From positions 6,010 through 11,786 of the forward strand of contig DBKX01000194.1 in the NCBI GenBank assembly GCA_002297865.1: a stretch of DNA of 5,777 nucleotides, given 5' to 3'. The first letter of the stretch is position 1. Each line of letters starts with the position of its first letter. The position numbers were made by a program, and so were the translations under genes. This document shows, piece by piece, positions 1 through 5,693 of the stretch. The notes under the pieces are model-generated. The model was not told the origin of the DNA, did no database searches, and was given only the letters and a program-made list of their open reading frames with translations. This DNA is from Lachnoclostridium sp. UBA739. Lineage in GTDB: Bacteria; Bacillota_A; Clostridia; Lachnospirales; Lachnospiraceae.

Positions 1-12
1 TTTAGTTAGGTA

Positions 13-720
13 CTATTCATGATCATCAATCATTCGATAACCAAGGCCACTGACAGTAAAAATGTATTTTGGATCAGATGGGTTTTCTTTGAGTTTTTTG
101 CGAATATTTGCCATATTAACCCGAAGGATTTGATTGTTTTTATCAGCATAAGGCCCCCAGATTGCTTGAATAATTGTTTCGTAAGATAGAACACGTCCTG
201 CATTTAGCGTTAGGAGACGAAGAATCTTAAATTCTATCTGCGTTAAATGAAGTGGTTTATCATTCATTTTTACAATATGCTTTTCAAAATCAATTTCTAA
301 CCCTCGTATCTTTACTACATGAGGTTTTTTTGCTTTCTGATAAAATTCCTGATAATTACAGTGTCTAAATGCAGTGCGGATGCGGGCGAGCAGTTCTGAG
401 GTACCAAAGGGTTTGGTTATGTAGTCATCTGCACCAGAATCTAGCGCCAGTACAATTTCACGTTCCTGAATACGTCCTGAAACTACTATAATAGGAATGT
501 TAGACCAGGTCCTGATTTCTTGTATTATTTCAATACCATCAATATCCGGTAACCCTAAGTCTAGTAAAATTAAATCAGGACAATGACTTGTTGCGATAGT
601 TAAAGCTTCTAGACCAGTGGACGCTGTAAGCGTTTTATAATGATTGGCTTCAAGATGCTCTGTAATCGTATTGCGTAGATATTGTTCATCTTCTACAATT
701 AGTATTGTTTGTTTATTCAT
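13..720 (-). CDS. kdpE: OmpR-family response regulator, KdpE-like (235 aa)
   Basis: This is a cytoplasmic two-component regulator: a receiver domain that accepts phosphate from a sensor kinase, joined to a winged-helix DNA-binding domain. The receiver spans about residues 4-118, with acidic residues E10/D11, phospho-acceptor D54 in LLDLGLPD, switch residue S81 and conserved K103 in the ITKPFG motif. The OmpR-type winged helix spans about 138-231 and contains HLTQIEFKILRLL and ends in GLGYRM. The DLGLPDIDGIE and ADDYITKPFG segments and the overall length resemble KdpE, which activates the kdpFABC high-affinity K+ transporter in other bacteria. The ATG start is well supported by AGGAGG at 729-734, 8 nt upstream. 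KdpE is normally encoded directly after its kinase KdpD; here nothing is encoded for about 640 bases upstream. A partner could lie past the left edge, or this could be an orphan. Family assignment is firm; the K+ role and the gene symbol are inferred from similarity only. Confidence 0.88.
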   Translation of the reverse strand: MNKQTILIVEDEQYLRNTITEHLEANHYKTLTASTGLEALTIATSHCPDLILLDLGLPDIDGIEIIQEIRTWSNIPIIVVSGRIQEREIVLALDSGADDYITKPFGTSELLARIRTAFRHCNYQEFYQKAKKPHVVKIRGLEIDFEKHIVKMNDKPLHLTQIEFKILRLLTLNAGRVLSYETIIQAIWGPYADKNNQILRVNMANIRKKLKENPSDPKYIFTVSGLGYRMIDDHE

Positions 721-1304
721 TTTGGTAACCTCCTAATTTGGGATAGAACAACAAACATTACCCTTGTGAACGTTTTTTCTGATTAATTGCTGCAAAGCAT
801 GTTTTATTATGTCAAAATAGATAACATAAAATACAACGATGTTATGTTGAAGCTACGCAAAGAAAGCCAGAACAGTCAGGATGTAAATTGTAATACCACA
901 GTTATAATCTTGTATCCTTTTCACTTTTTGTATCTTATATTAATCGAGTAGTTCTCATACTGTAAAATAGATTACTGTAGTACTTTGTTTTCCTTTGGTT
1001 TGTTTATTGGGTCTTCTTATATTAAGTTTTCGGTCTATGTTTTAAGTGAAAATAACAAAATAATTATACCAACAAATAAACTAGGATGGGGCATAACCAA
1101 ACATTTTCCATATTTTTTATACCTAACTGGTTATTGATGTACTTTGAATTATTATATCGTTATGAAATTCTAAAAATATATAAAAGTCATACTTTATTTA
1201 TAGTGGGAAATAAGGAAAAATATCAAACGAAAATGTTAAAATGTCGTTAAGAAACTTCGAAAAATATTGGATTTTATCGTAAAACATGATAATCTCCAAA
1301 TAGA
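721..1304. other. AT-rich intergenic stretch with no convincing gene
   Basis: This is the long upstream region of the KdpE-like regulator. I see no gene of normal size on either strand. A weak possible promoter for the regulator is an extended -10 element (TGG-TATAAT on the minus strand, 1063-1071) without a recognisable -35; if used, it would give a leader of over 300 nt. Small repeats are present: a 7-bp inverted repeat ATAACAT/ATGTTAT (821-827 and 839-845) and a direct repeat TACTGTA (958-964 and 973-979, 15-bp period). Three very short ORFs exist: 799-951 plus (50 aa), 1086-1250 plus (54 aa) and 1198-1287 minus (29 aa). Only the last has a good ribosome binding site. The region could hold a long leader, a small RNA or simply decayed sequence. 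Confidence 0.5.
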
Positions 1305-1355
1305 ACAAAGCCCATGAGCCTCTATACTGGCTCACTCCCCCTTTATGGGCTTTGT
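1305..1355 (-). terminator. Branched hairpin, probable terminator of the ArAE gene
   Basis: An 11-bp perfect inverted repeat, ACAAAGCCCAT (1305-1315) and ATGGGCTTTGT (1345-1355), encloses a second stem, GAGCC (1316-1320) with GGCTC (1329-1333). In the minus-strand RNA a purine-rich 11-nt bulge (AAAGGGGGAGT) sits on one side. It begins about 9 nt after the exporter stop codon. The sequence after the stem on the minus strand is T-rich but interrupted (TTCTATTT), so this is an imperfect intrinsic terminator. The plus-strand exit is also T-rich, so it could act in both directions. The internal stem is more elaborate than an ordinary terminator needs. Confidence 0.6.
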
Positions 1356-1364
1356 GTTGTTAAC

Positions 1365-2408
1365 TTATAGAATTACCTGTGCGAGATGAAGAATTCTGTC
1401 TAACAGGTATAATTTATTTGATACTTCTCTTTTCTCGTGTCTGGATAGCTCGTATCCGTCGATTCCAGTCTTTTCAATGTCCAATAAGTCGGTTTGCAAC
1501 TGGTTGATTAAGGCATTTAGTTGTGTTTGTATATCTTGCATTGTCATTGTGTCAGTTTTATCAACTAATTCTTTCAATTCTTTTAATTTTCTAAAGCACT
1601 CAGAAAATATTGAATATAAATTATTATGCACCCGTTGACCATTGATAATATCAAGATGTATCTGGTCAATTAAAATGAATATTGACCATAGGTTATGATA
1701 GAGTTTATTATATTCATTCAGTTTTTCATAGGAATAGTGTCTATATTTACATTCCAATTCGTATTTTTCATATTTTTCTTTTGCACGTTCAAAGGAAATT
1801 TGAAGATTAGTGTGTAGATAATTCAGATTTTCTTTATTTTCTAATGTAATATAGCATTCCAAATTCATGAGTAAATAAGTAAATAAGTCTTTCTTTATCT
1901 GTGTGAGCTGTTGCTCTAAGGTTTTATCACAGGAACGATTTGGTGTTATAAAATTTATAATTAAAGATGACATAACGCCTATGGCAGTGTCAATTAGTCG
2001 ATAAAAGCCATCGACGATAGATGCATCTTTTTGGATGATTAGAGCTGTGAACGCAAAACAGGAGATTCCACATGCTGCGCCCCATCCAAAATGTGTACAA
2101 AGCGTCAATGTGATAAATACCCCAATGCCTAAAGTAATTATATTTGTTGGAATGAATAGTATATAAATAGACCCTATTAGAAGCCCGATAATGGTGCCCC
2201 AAATTCGGTTCTTAGAGGTTGAAACTGTTTCATATATCGTAGGCTGCATTGTAATGATAACGGCAACGATAGCGTGAATAGGTGTTGGTGTATGAAGGAG
2301 TTCGGTTATTAAGTATGAGAACATTACAGCAACGGCAGTTTTAATTATTCTAGAACCTGCTTTTATGGGAGGTTTTAGGTGATGTTTGTGTCTTGATATT
2401 GTGTGCAT
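1365..2408 (-). CDS. Aromatic acid exporter (ArAE/DUF939) family membrane protein (347 aa)
   Basis: This is a predicted inner-membrane protein of the ArAE_1/DUF939 group (YqjA/YgaE-like), related to the FUSC proteins proposed to export aromatic or other organic acids. About six hydrophobic segments occupy residues 22-155 (roughly 22-37, 42-60, 70-86, 88-106, 108-126 and 135-155). The family-type stretch AIVAVIITMQPTIYETV (46-62) follows the first membrane segment, and DTAIGVMSSLIINFITPNR closes the last. From about 160 to the end the protein is charged, helical and cytoplasmic, matching the ArAE_1 C-terminal domain. Length is usual for the group. The ATG has only a modest ribosome binding site (AAGG, 7 nt upstream). 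The gene is transcribed alone: strong promoter at 2454-2482, hairpin right after the stop. The substrate cannot be told from sequence, and 'aromatic acid' is a family label only. Confidence 0.85.
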   Translation of the reverse strand: MHTISRHKHHLKPPIKAGSRIIKTAVAVMFSYLITELLHTPTPIHAIVAVIITMQPTIYETVSTSKNRIWGTIIGLLIGSIYILFIPTNIITLGIGVFITLTLCTHFGWGAACGISCFAFTALIIQKDASIVDGFYRLIDTAIGVMSSLIINFITPNRSCDKTLEQQLTQIKKDLFTYLLMNLECYITLENKENLNYLHTNLQISFERAKEKYEKYELECKYRHYSYEKLNEYNKLYHNLWSIFILIDQIHLDIINGQRVHNNLYSIFSECFRKLKELKELVDKTDTMTMQDIQTQLNALINQLQTDLLDIEKTGIDGYELSRHEKREVSNKLYLLDRILHLAQVIL

Positions 2409-2453
2409 GATGATACCTTAACCTTAAAATTTTTTGTGATATTTTATTGTCTT

Positions 2454-2482
2454 ATCATAAAAAGAAACTCGAAAAATGTCAA
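2454..2482 (-). promoter_or_regulatory. Sigma-A promoter of the ArAE gene
   Basis: On the minus strand a perfect -35 TTGACA (2477-2482) and -10 TATGAT (2454-2459) are separated by 17 bp. Transcription should start near 2447, giving a leader of about 40 nt before the ATG at 2408. The near-consensus match suggests substantial basal expression. Confidence 0.8.
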
Positions 2483-2625
2483 CAAGGAAAGAAAAATGGA
2501 ACATTTGTGACAAACTTCCATATACTAAATTGAGATAAGATGTATCTATTTCATTATCAGTTTGTAAAAAATTATAGAAATGGAAAAAGAAGGAAAAGAT
2601 ACATGTATTAATTGAAAAGCGGATT

Positions 2626-2659
2626 ATACATTACAGCTTCAGAGCAATCTGTAATGTAT
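2626..2659. repeat. 11-bp inverted repeat with 12-nt loop, function unknown
   Basis: ATACATTACAG (2626-2636) is perfectly complementary to CTGTAATGTAT (2649-2659) across a 12-nt loop. Neither strand has a T run directly after the stem, so it is not a standard terminator. It lies 5 nt beyond the T-tract of the tRNA terminator and about 145 bp upstream of the exporter's -35. A second perfect palindrome, ATACATGTAT, lies close by at 2599-2608. Possible roles are an operator, a back-up 3' processing hairpin for the tRNA transcript, or a remnant of a small repeat element. Confidence 0.55.
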
Positions 2660-2664
2660 TATAC

Positions 2665-2694
2665 AAAAAAAACTTCGTAAAAAAACGAAGTTTT
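2665..2694 (-). terminator. Intrinsic terminator of tRNA-Gly
   Basis: On the minus strand the stem AAAACTTCGT/ACGAAGTTTT (arms 2685-2694 and 2669-2678) has a 6-nt T loop. The 3' arm runs into eight consecutive T residues at 2665-2672. It starts 8 nt after the tRNA 3' end and is a textbook intrinsic terminator. Confidence 0.85.
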
Positions 2695-2701
2695 GATAAA
2701 A

Positions 2702-2772
2702 AGCGGGTGATGGGAATCGAACCCACGTATCTAGCTTGGAAGGCTAGTGTTCTACCATTGAACTACACCCGC
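2702..2772 (-). tRNA. tRNA-Gly (anticodon UCC)
   Basis: The full cloverleaf is visible on the minus strand. The acceptor stem is GCGGGTG/CACCCGC, the D arm contains AGTTCAATGGTAGAAC, the anticodon stem is CTAGC/GCTAG around the loop CTTCCAA (anticodon TCC), and the T arm is GTGGG-TTCGATT-CCCAT. The discriminator base is T and CCA is not encoded. It has its own promoter and terminator. It also lies directly downstream of the response regulator gene on the same strand, with no terminator between them, so some readthrough from the two-component operon is possible. Confidence 0.97.
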
Positions 2773-2785
2773 TTGACATATATAT

Positions 2786-2813
2786 ATTATATACATTTTG
2801 GAATGAAAGTCAA
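2786..2813 (-). promoter_or_regulatory. Sigma-A promoter of tRNA-Gly
   Basis: On the minus strand -35 TTGACT (2808-2813) and a perfect -10 TATAAT (2786-2791) are separated by 16 bp. The predicted start, near 2779, is only about 6-7 nt before the mature tRNA 5' end, a short leader that fits a stable-RNA promoter. Confidence 0.8.
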
Positions 2814-2853
2814 TAGTTTTTTTAGAAAATAATTTTTGGAAAAAAGGAATAAT

Positions 2854-3492
2854 TTAATTTAAACGATGTTTATAATAGAAGATAGCGATTTGTGTTCGGT
2901 CACGAAGTTCTAATTTTTCTAGAATAGTACTTATGTAGTTCCTAATGGTTCCTTCTGACAAAAATAGCGCATCAACCATTTCTTTGTTGGATTTCCCCTC
3001 TGCGATCAGTTCGATAATTGAAAATTCTTTATCTGTAATGCCATGTTTTTGATAAATGGATGCATCTGGGGATGGAGAAAGCAATGTTGGAAGTTTGGAT
3101 ACGATTTCGTTGCCGTAAACATTCTGACCAAGCATAACAGCATGTAGTGCAGGAACAATACTGTCGAAGTCCTGTTTGAGCATGTAGCCTTTGGCGCCCA
3201 TATTCAAAGCTTTGATAATATATTCATCATCTAAGAATGTGGTTAAATATAAGATACGTGCCTCTTTATGATTCTTTAGAATTTCCTCGCCAGCCTGTAA
3301 GCCAGACATCTCGTCCATTCGAATGTCCATTAACAGGATGTCTGGTTTTTGGGAGTCGTAAAGACTAATGGCCTCTAGTCCATTGTTACCAGTGCCAACA
3401 ATAGCAATGTCTGGCTGAGCACTTAATATTATTTTAAGGGATGAACAAACTAACTTGTCATCATCTACTAATACAACCGTGAGAGTATTCAA
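2854..3492 (-). CDS. NarL/LuxR-family response regulator (212 aa from the preferred start)
   Basis: This is a DNA-binding partner of the kinase encoded just upstream. Numbered from the TTG at 3492, the receiver covers about residues 4-118 with acidic residues D10-D12, phospho-acceptor D56 in LLMDIRMDEMSG, switch T84/T85 and conserved K106. A LuxR-type helix-turn-helix covers about 152-209 (ITDKEFSIIELIAEGKSNKE, then LSEGTIRNYI). Start choice: a TTG at 3501 overlaps the kinase stop as TTGA, but GGAGG (3502-3506) abuts it with no spacer. The in-frame TTG at 3492 sits 9 nt from GGAGG and leaves a normal receiver N-terminus, so I prefer it; the longer form would be 215 aa. No ATG is available nearby. 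There is no clear terminator after the stop. By analogy with LnrK-type regulators it probably controls the divergent ABC transporter genes and perhaps its own operon. Confidence 0.88.
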   Translation of the reverse strand: MNTLTVVLVDDDKLVCSSLKIILSAQPDIAIVGTGNNGLEAISLYDSQKPDILLMDIRMDEMSGLQAGEEILKNHKEARILYLTTFLDDEYIIKALNMGAKGYMLKQDFDSIVPALHAVMLGQNVYGNEIVSKLPTLLSPSPDASIYQKHGITDKEFSIIELIAEGKSNKEMVDALFLSEGTIRNYISTILEKLELRDRTQIAIFYYKHRLN

Positions 3493-3497
3493 TTCTA

Positions 3498-4607
3498 TCA
3501 ACCTCCATCTTTTTCTTTTGGTATGGAAATGAAAATTTTAAATCCATTATTAGTTACAATTTGAAGATTACCGTTAAATCCTTTTACACGTTCTATCATG
3601 TTTTGAAGTCCCATTCCTTCCACATAATCATTCGAAAGCTGTACACGTCTTGCTAGTGCCTTGGTTTTTTCATTAATCTCACCGTTATCTTCAATAATAA
3701 GCCGGTACAAAGCTGGTTCTTCTGCAAGAACGATTAATACTTTTGTAGCAGAGGAATGCTTCATTATATTGGAAAGGGCTTCCTTGACAATTGCAATGAA
3801 ACAGTATTTTACTTTTAGTAAAGGCGGATTAACAATGTCATATTGATACTGTATTTCACAAAACTGAAATTCTTTTACTAAGTTTAAAATTGTACTATAT
3901 AAATCTATAGATTCATCGTGCATATTATGTATACTAGCGCGAACGCTATCCATCCCTTCTGATAAGGACAGCTTTAAACGGTTTAATTCATCCTTGATGA
4001 GTGGATCTTTTTCTAAAGTAAGCAGTGCGCCTATCTGAATTAAAGAACGGGATAATACATGGCCAATGTGATCGTGTATTTCTTTGGATATACGGTTTCG
4101 TTCGCTTAATGTGGCGATATTAATTTCATAATCCTGATTTTCTAATATACTGCGGTTCTTTTCTTCTTCTATCAAAACAAGTTCCTTATTGTCATTTAAT
4201 GACTGATGGTGGAGAGTTAGCAAATGCGTATGTTTTGAAGTTTTACATTTAAGGTAGAAACTAAGAAGTGTAAACAGTATAATATAAACAGTATTGTGCA
4301 TGCCTAATTTGGTGTAGTTCATATTTAATATGTAAAATATAAATAATAGAAAGTAATAAAATTTACTCAAAAAGTAATCATACATGAAAATGGGTAAAAA
4401 CATCGTAAGCTGCGGTAATATAGTACATAGCATGAGATAAGAAAAAAAGAGAAGATTCTTAATTAATCTATTCTCAAGGTAAATCAAAAGGCAAGCAAAT
4501 AAAAGTGCAAGCAAGATAGGAAACATGATATAATTACCTTTGAATGTTTCTGCATATAAAATAATCGCACAGACGAACAAGAAAGATTTATCTAAAATTT
4601 CATTCAT
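3498..4607 (-). CDS. NarL-family sensor histidine kinase, membrane-bound (369 aa)
   Basis: This membrane sensor autophosphorylates on His and passes phosphate to the adjacent LuxR-type regulator. Residues 1-120 are almost wholly hydrophobic, with about five or six membrane segments and no sizeable extracellular loop, so it probably senses something within or at the membrane (intramembrane-sensing type). A charged, likely coiled-coil linker runs over about 129-170. The HisKA_3 dimerisation box is SERNRISKEIHDHIGHVLS, with H178 as phospho-acceptor. The HATPase domain has an N-box (EALSNIMKHS, N280), a G1 box (EDNG, D307) and a G2 box (GMGL, 331-334), all intact. The ATG has a moderate site (AAAGG, 11 nt upstream). 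The gene is first in a two-gene operon with promoter at 4645-4673. The architecture resembles LnrJ/DesK-type kinases beside ABC exporters. The signal is unknown. Confidence 0.9.
   Translation of the reverse strand: MNEILDKSFLFVCAIILYAETFKGNYIMFPILLALLFACLLIYLENRLIKNLLFFSYLMLCTILPQLTMFLPIFMYDYFLSKFYYFLLFIFYILNMNYTKLGMHNTVYIILFTLLSFYLKCKTSKHTHLLTLHHQSLNDNKELVLIEEEKNRSILENQDYEINIATLSERNRISKEIHDHIGHVLSRSLIQIGALLTLEKDPLIKDELNRLKLSLSEGMDSVRASIHNMHDESIDLYSTILNLVKEFQFCEIQYQYDIVNPPLLKVKYCFIAIVKEALSNIMKHSSATKVLIVLAEEPALYRLIIEDNGEINEKTKALARRVQLSNDYVEGMGLQNMIERVKGFNGNLQIVTNNGFKIFISIPKEKDGG
3502..3506 (-). promoter_or_regulatory. GGAGG ribosome binding site that decides the regulator start
   Basis: GGAGG lies in the last codons of the kinase gene. 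It is 0 nt from the TTG at 3501 and 9 nt from the TTG at 3492. The spacing favours the inner TTG. Its position inside the kinase gene implies translational coupling of the pair. Confidence 0.65.
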
Positions 4608-4644
4608 TTTAACATCGGCCTTTCAACCTTTTTTCATTTCTTTT

Positions 4645-4673
4645 ATTATGGTGGAAAAATGCAATCATTTCAA
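4645..4673 (-). promoter_or_regulatory. Probable sigma-A promoter of the kinase-regulator operon
   Basis: On the minus strand -35 TTGAAA (4668-4673) and -10 CATAAT (4645-4650) are separated by 17 bp. The start would be near 4638, about 30 nt before the kinase ATG. It directly adjoins the inverted repeat at 4674-4700, which would then lie immediately upstream of the -35, a typical activator position. Confidence 0.65.
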
Positions 4674-4700
4674 TAACTTTTCGTGATTTTTATAAAGTTA
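4674..4700. promoter_or_regulatory. Candidate operator: TAACTTT-N13-AAAGTTA
   Basis: A perfect 7-bp inverted repeat (4674-4680 and 4694-4700) has half-site centres 20 bp apart, about two helical turns. It lies in the divergent region between the kinase promoter and the ABC ATPase start. A possible ABC -10, TATAAA (4691-4696), overlaps the right half-site and lacks a good -35, which would fit a regulated promoter. AT-rich sequence produces short repeats by chance, so this is only a candidate for the LuxR-type regulator's binding site. Confidence 0.35.
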
Positions 4701-4722
4701 ATTTAGTTGATAGAATATGGAG

Positions 4723-4727
4723 AGGAG
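4723..4727 (+). promoter_or_regulatory. AGGAG ribosome binding site fixing the ABC ATPase start
   Basis: AGGAG stands 6 nt before the ATG at 4734, a good spacing. An in-frame TTG at 4707 would place this site inside the coding region and has no site of its own, so the ATG is preferred. Confidence 0.85.
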
Positions 4728-4733
4728 AAAAAT

Positions 4734-5675
4734 ATGGTTGTTTCAGTGAAAAAATTAATGAAACGATATGGCAATTATCAAGTAATTGACCAGTTAAGCA
4801 TAGAAGTGGGGACAGGAGAAATATTTGGAGTATTAGGGCCTACAGGTTCGGGAAAGACAACATTGGTCCAATGTCTTTTAGCTCTTGTTTCATACGATAA
4901 GGGAAATATTAAGTTATTTGAGGAAAAATTGACTACTCTGAAAAATGATGTAAAAAAGAAAATTGGAGTCTGCTTTCAGGAAAATGCCGTTTTTGAAACA
5001 TTGACTGTATACGATAATATTTACTATTTTGCAAAATTGTATCTGAAGAATAAAACCAAAACCGAGCAGGCAGTGGATTCTATTTTAGAGGCATTAGGCC
5101 TTAATGAAGTGAAGAAAGTTTATTACTATAAATTGGATGAAGGACGACAAAAATTATGCAACTTTGCATGTGCCATTGTGCATAATCCAGAATTGATAAT
5201 TCTTGATGGCGGCGTGTCAAACTGTGAGCCTAAGATGAAACATAGAATATATGAGAAATTAAGAGAGTTAAAAAATGAAGGAAAGACGATTCTCTTAACG
5301 ACCCATTCCATTGACGAGGCAGAAGAAATCTGTGATAAGATAGCAATTATGGATAAGGGGCGAATAGTAGCAAGTGGAACCAAGCAAGAGTTGAAAAAGA
5401 GTATTTCACTAGGAGAGCGAAGTAGAATTCGTGTATATCATATTACAGAAAAACAGGTAGAACAGATAAGGTTAATGCCAGGAGTATTCTATGTGGAGTA
5501 TAGGGATGAGATTCTTACAGTCAAGTCAAAGCGAGGAAGGAATAATTTGCTTCATTTGCTTAAGTATTTTAAGGATAATGAAATTGCATTTGGGGAAATT
5601 GTTTCTGAGTTACCTACCCTTGATGATGTGTATTGGGAAATGACAGGAAAAGAATTTGAGAGAGGAAAAAAATGA
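4734..5675 (+). CDS. ABC transporter ATP-binding protein, DrrA/LnrL-like, with degenerate catalytic motifs (313 aa)
   Basis: This is the cytoplasmic ATPase subunit of an ABC-2 type exporter. The NBD covers about residues 1-220: Walker A GPTGSGKTT (35-43), Q-loop Q82 in CFQENAVFETLTV, Walker B LIILD (D158) and H-loop H191 in LTTHSIDEAEE. The C-terminal region (about 231-306), ending in LPTLDDVYWEMTGKE, is the accessory domain common in DrrA-type drug-export ATPases. Three elements are abnormal. The Walker B catalytic Glu is Gly (LDGG where the family has LDEP). The signature reads LDEGRQ instead of LSGGQ plus basic residues and appears one residue short. The D-loop Asp is Glu (SNCEP). ATP binding should persist, but hydrolysis is likely weakened, as in the degenerate half of asymmetric ABC transporters. 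The frame is intact, so this is not an obvious pseudogene. A permease start follows 18 nt after the stop. Divergence from the two-component operon suggests control by that regulator. Confidence 0.88.
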   Translation: MVVSVKKLMKRYGNYQVIDQLSIEVGTGEIFGVLGPTGSGKTTLVQCLLALVSYDKGNIKLFEEKLTTLKNDVKKKIGVCFQENAVFETLTVYDNIYYFAKLYLKNKTKTEQAVDSILEALGLNEVKKVYYYKLDEGRQKLCNFACAIVHNPELIILDGGVSNCEPKMKHRIYEKLRELKNEGKTILLTTHSIDEAEEICDKIAIMDKGRIVASGTKQELKKSISLGERSRIRVYHITEKQVEQIRLMPGVFYVEYRDEILTVKSKRGRNNLLHLLKYFKDNEIAFGEIVSELPTLDDVYWEMTGKEFERGKK

Positions 5676-5693
5676 GTAGAGGAGTAATGAGCC

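Noticed and set aside
799..951. 50-aa plus-strand ORF
   Set aside because: No ribosome binding site and no recognisable motif; likely chance.
958..979. Direct repeat TACTGTA with 15-bp period as an OmpR-type binding site
   Set aside because: OmpR-family sites usually repeat at about 10-11 bp. Only two short copies are present, so I note it in the gap entry but do not call a site.
1086..1250. 54-aa plus-strand ORF in the intergenic region
   Set aside because: There is no spaced ribosome binding site, the composition is what AT-rich DNA gives by chance, and I recognise no motif.
1990..2202. 70-aa minus-strand ORF inside the exporter gene
   Set aside because: It is an out-of-frame shadow of a well-supported membrane protein gene and has no recognisable domain.
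2702..2772. tRNA-Gly as an integration site for a mobile element
   Set aside because: No repeat of the tRNA 3' end, integrase or phage/ICE gene is visible in the window.
3661..3846. 61-aa plus-strand ORF
   Set aside because: It lies antisense to the conserved HATPase region of the kinase; a shadow ORF.
4706..4716. The 11-mer GTTGATAGAAT also occurs at the regulator start (3492-3502, minus)
   Set aside because: A single shared 11-mer is expected by chance in a window of this size and composition, and one copy is coding and start-site sequence.
5126..5383. 85-aa minus-strand ORF
   Set aside because: It is antisense to the Walker B/H-loop region of the ABC ATPase, with no recognisable product.
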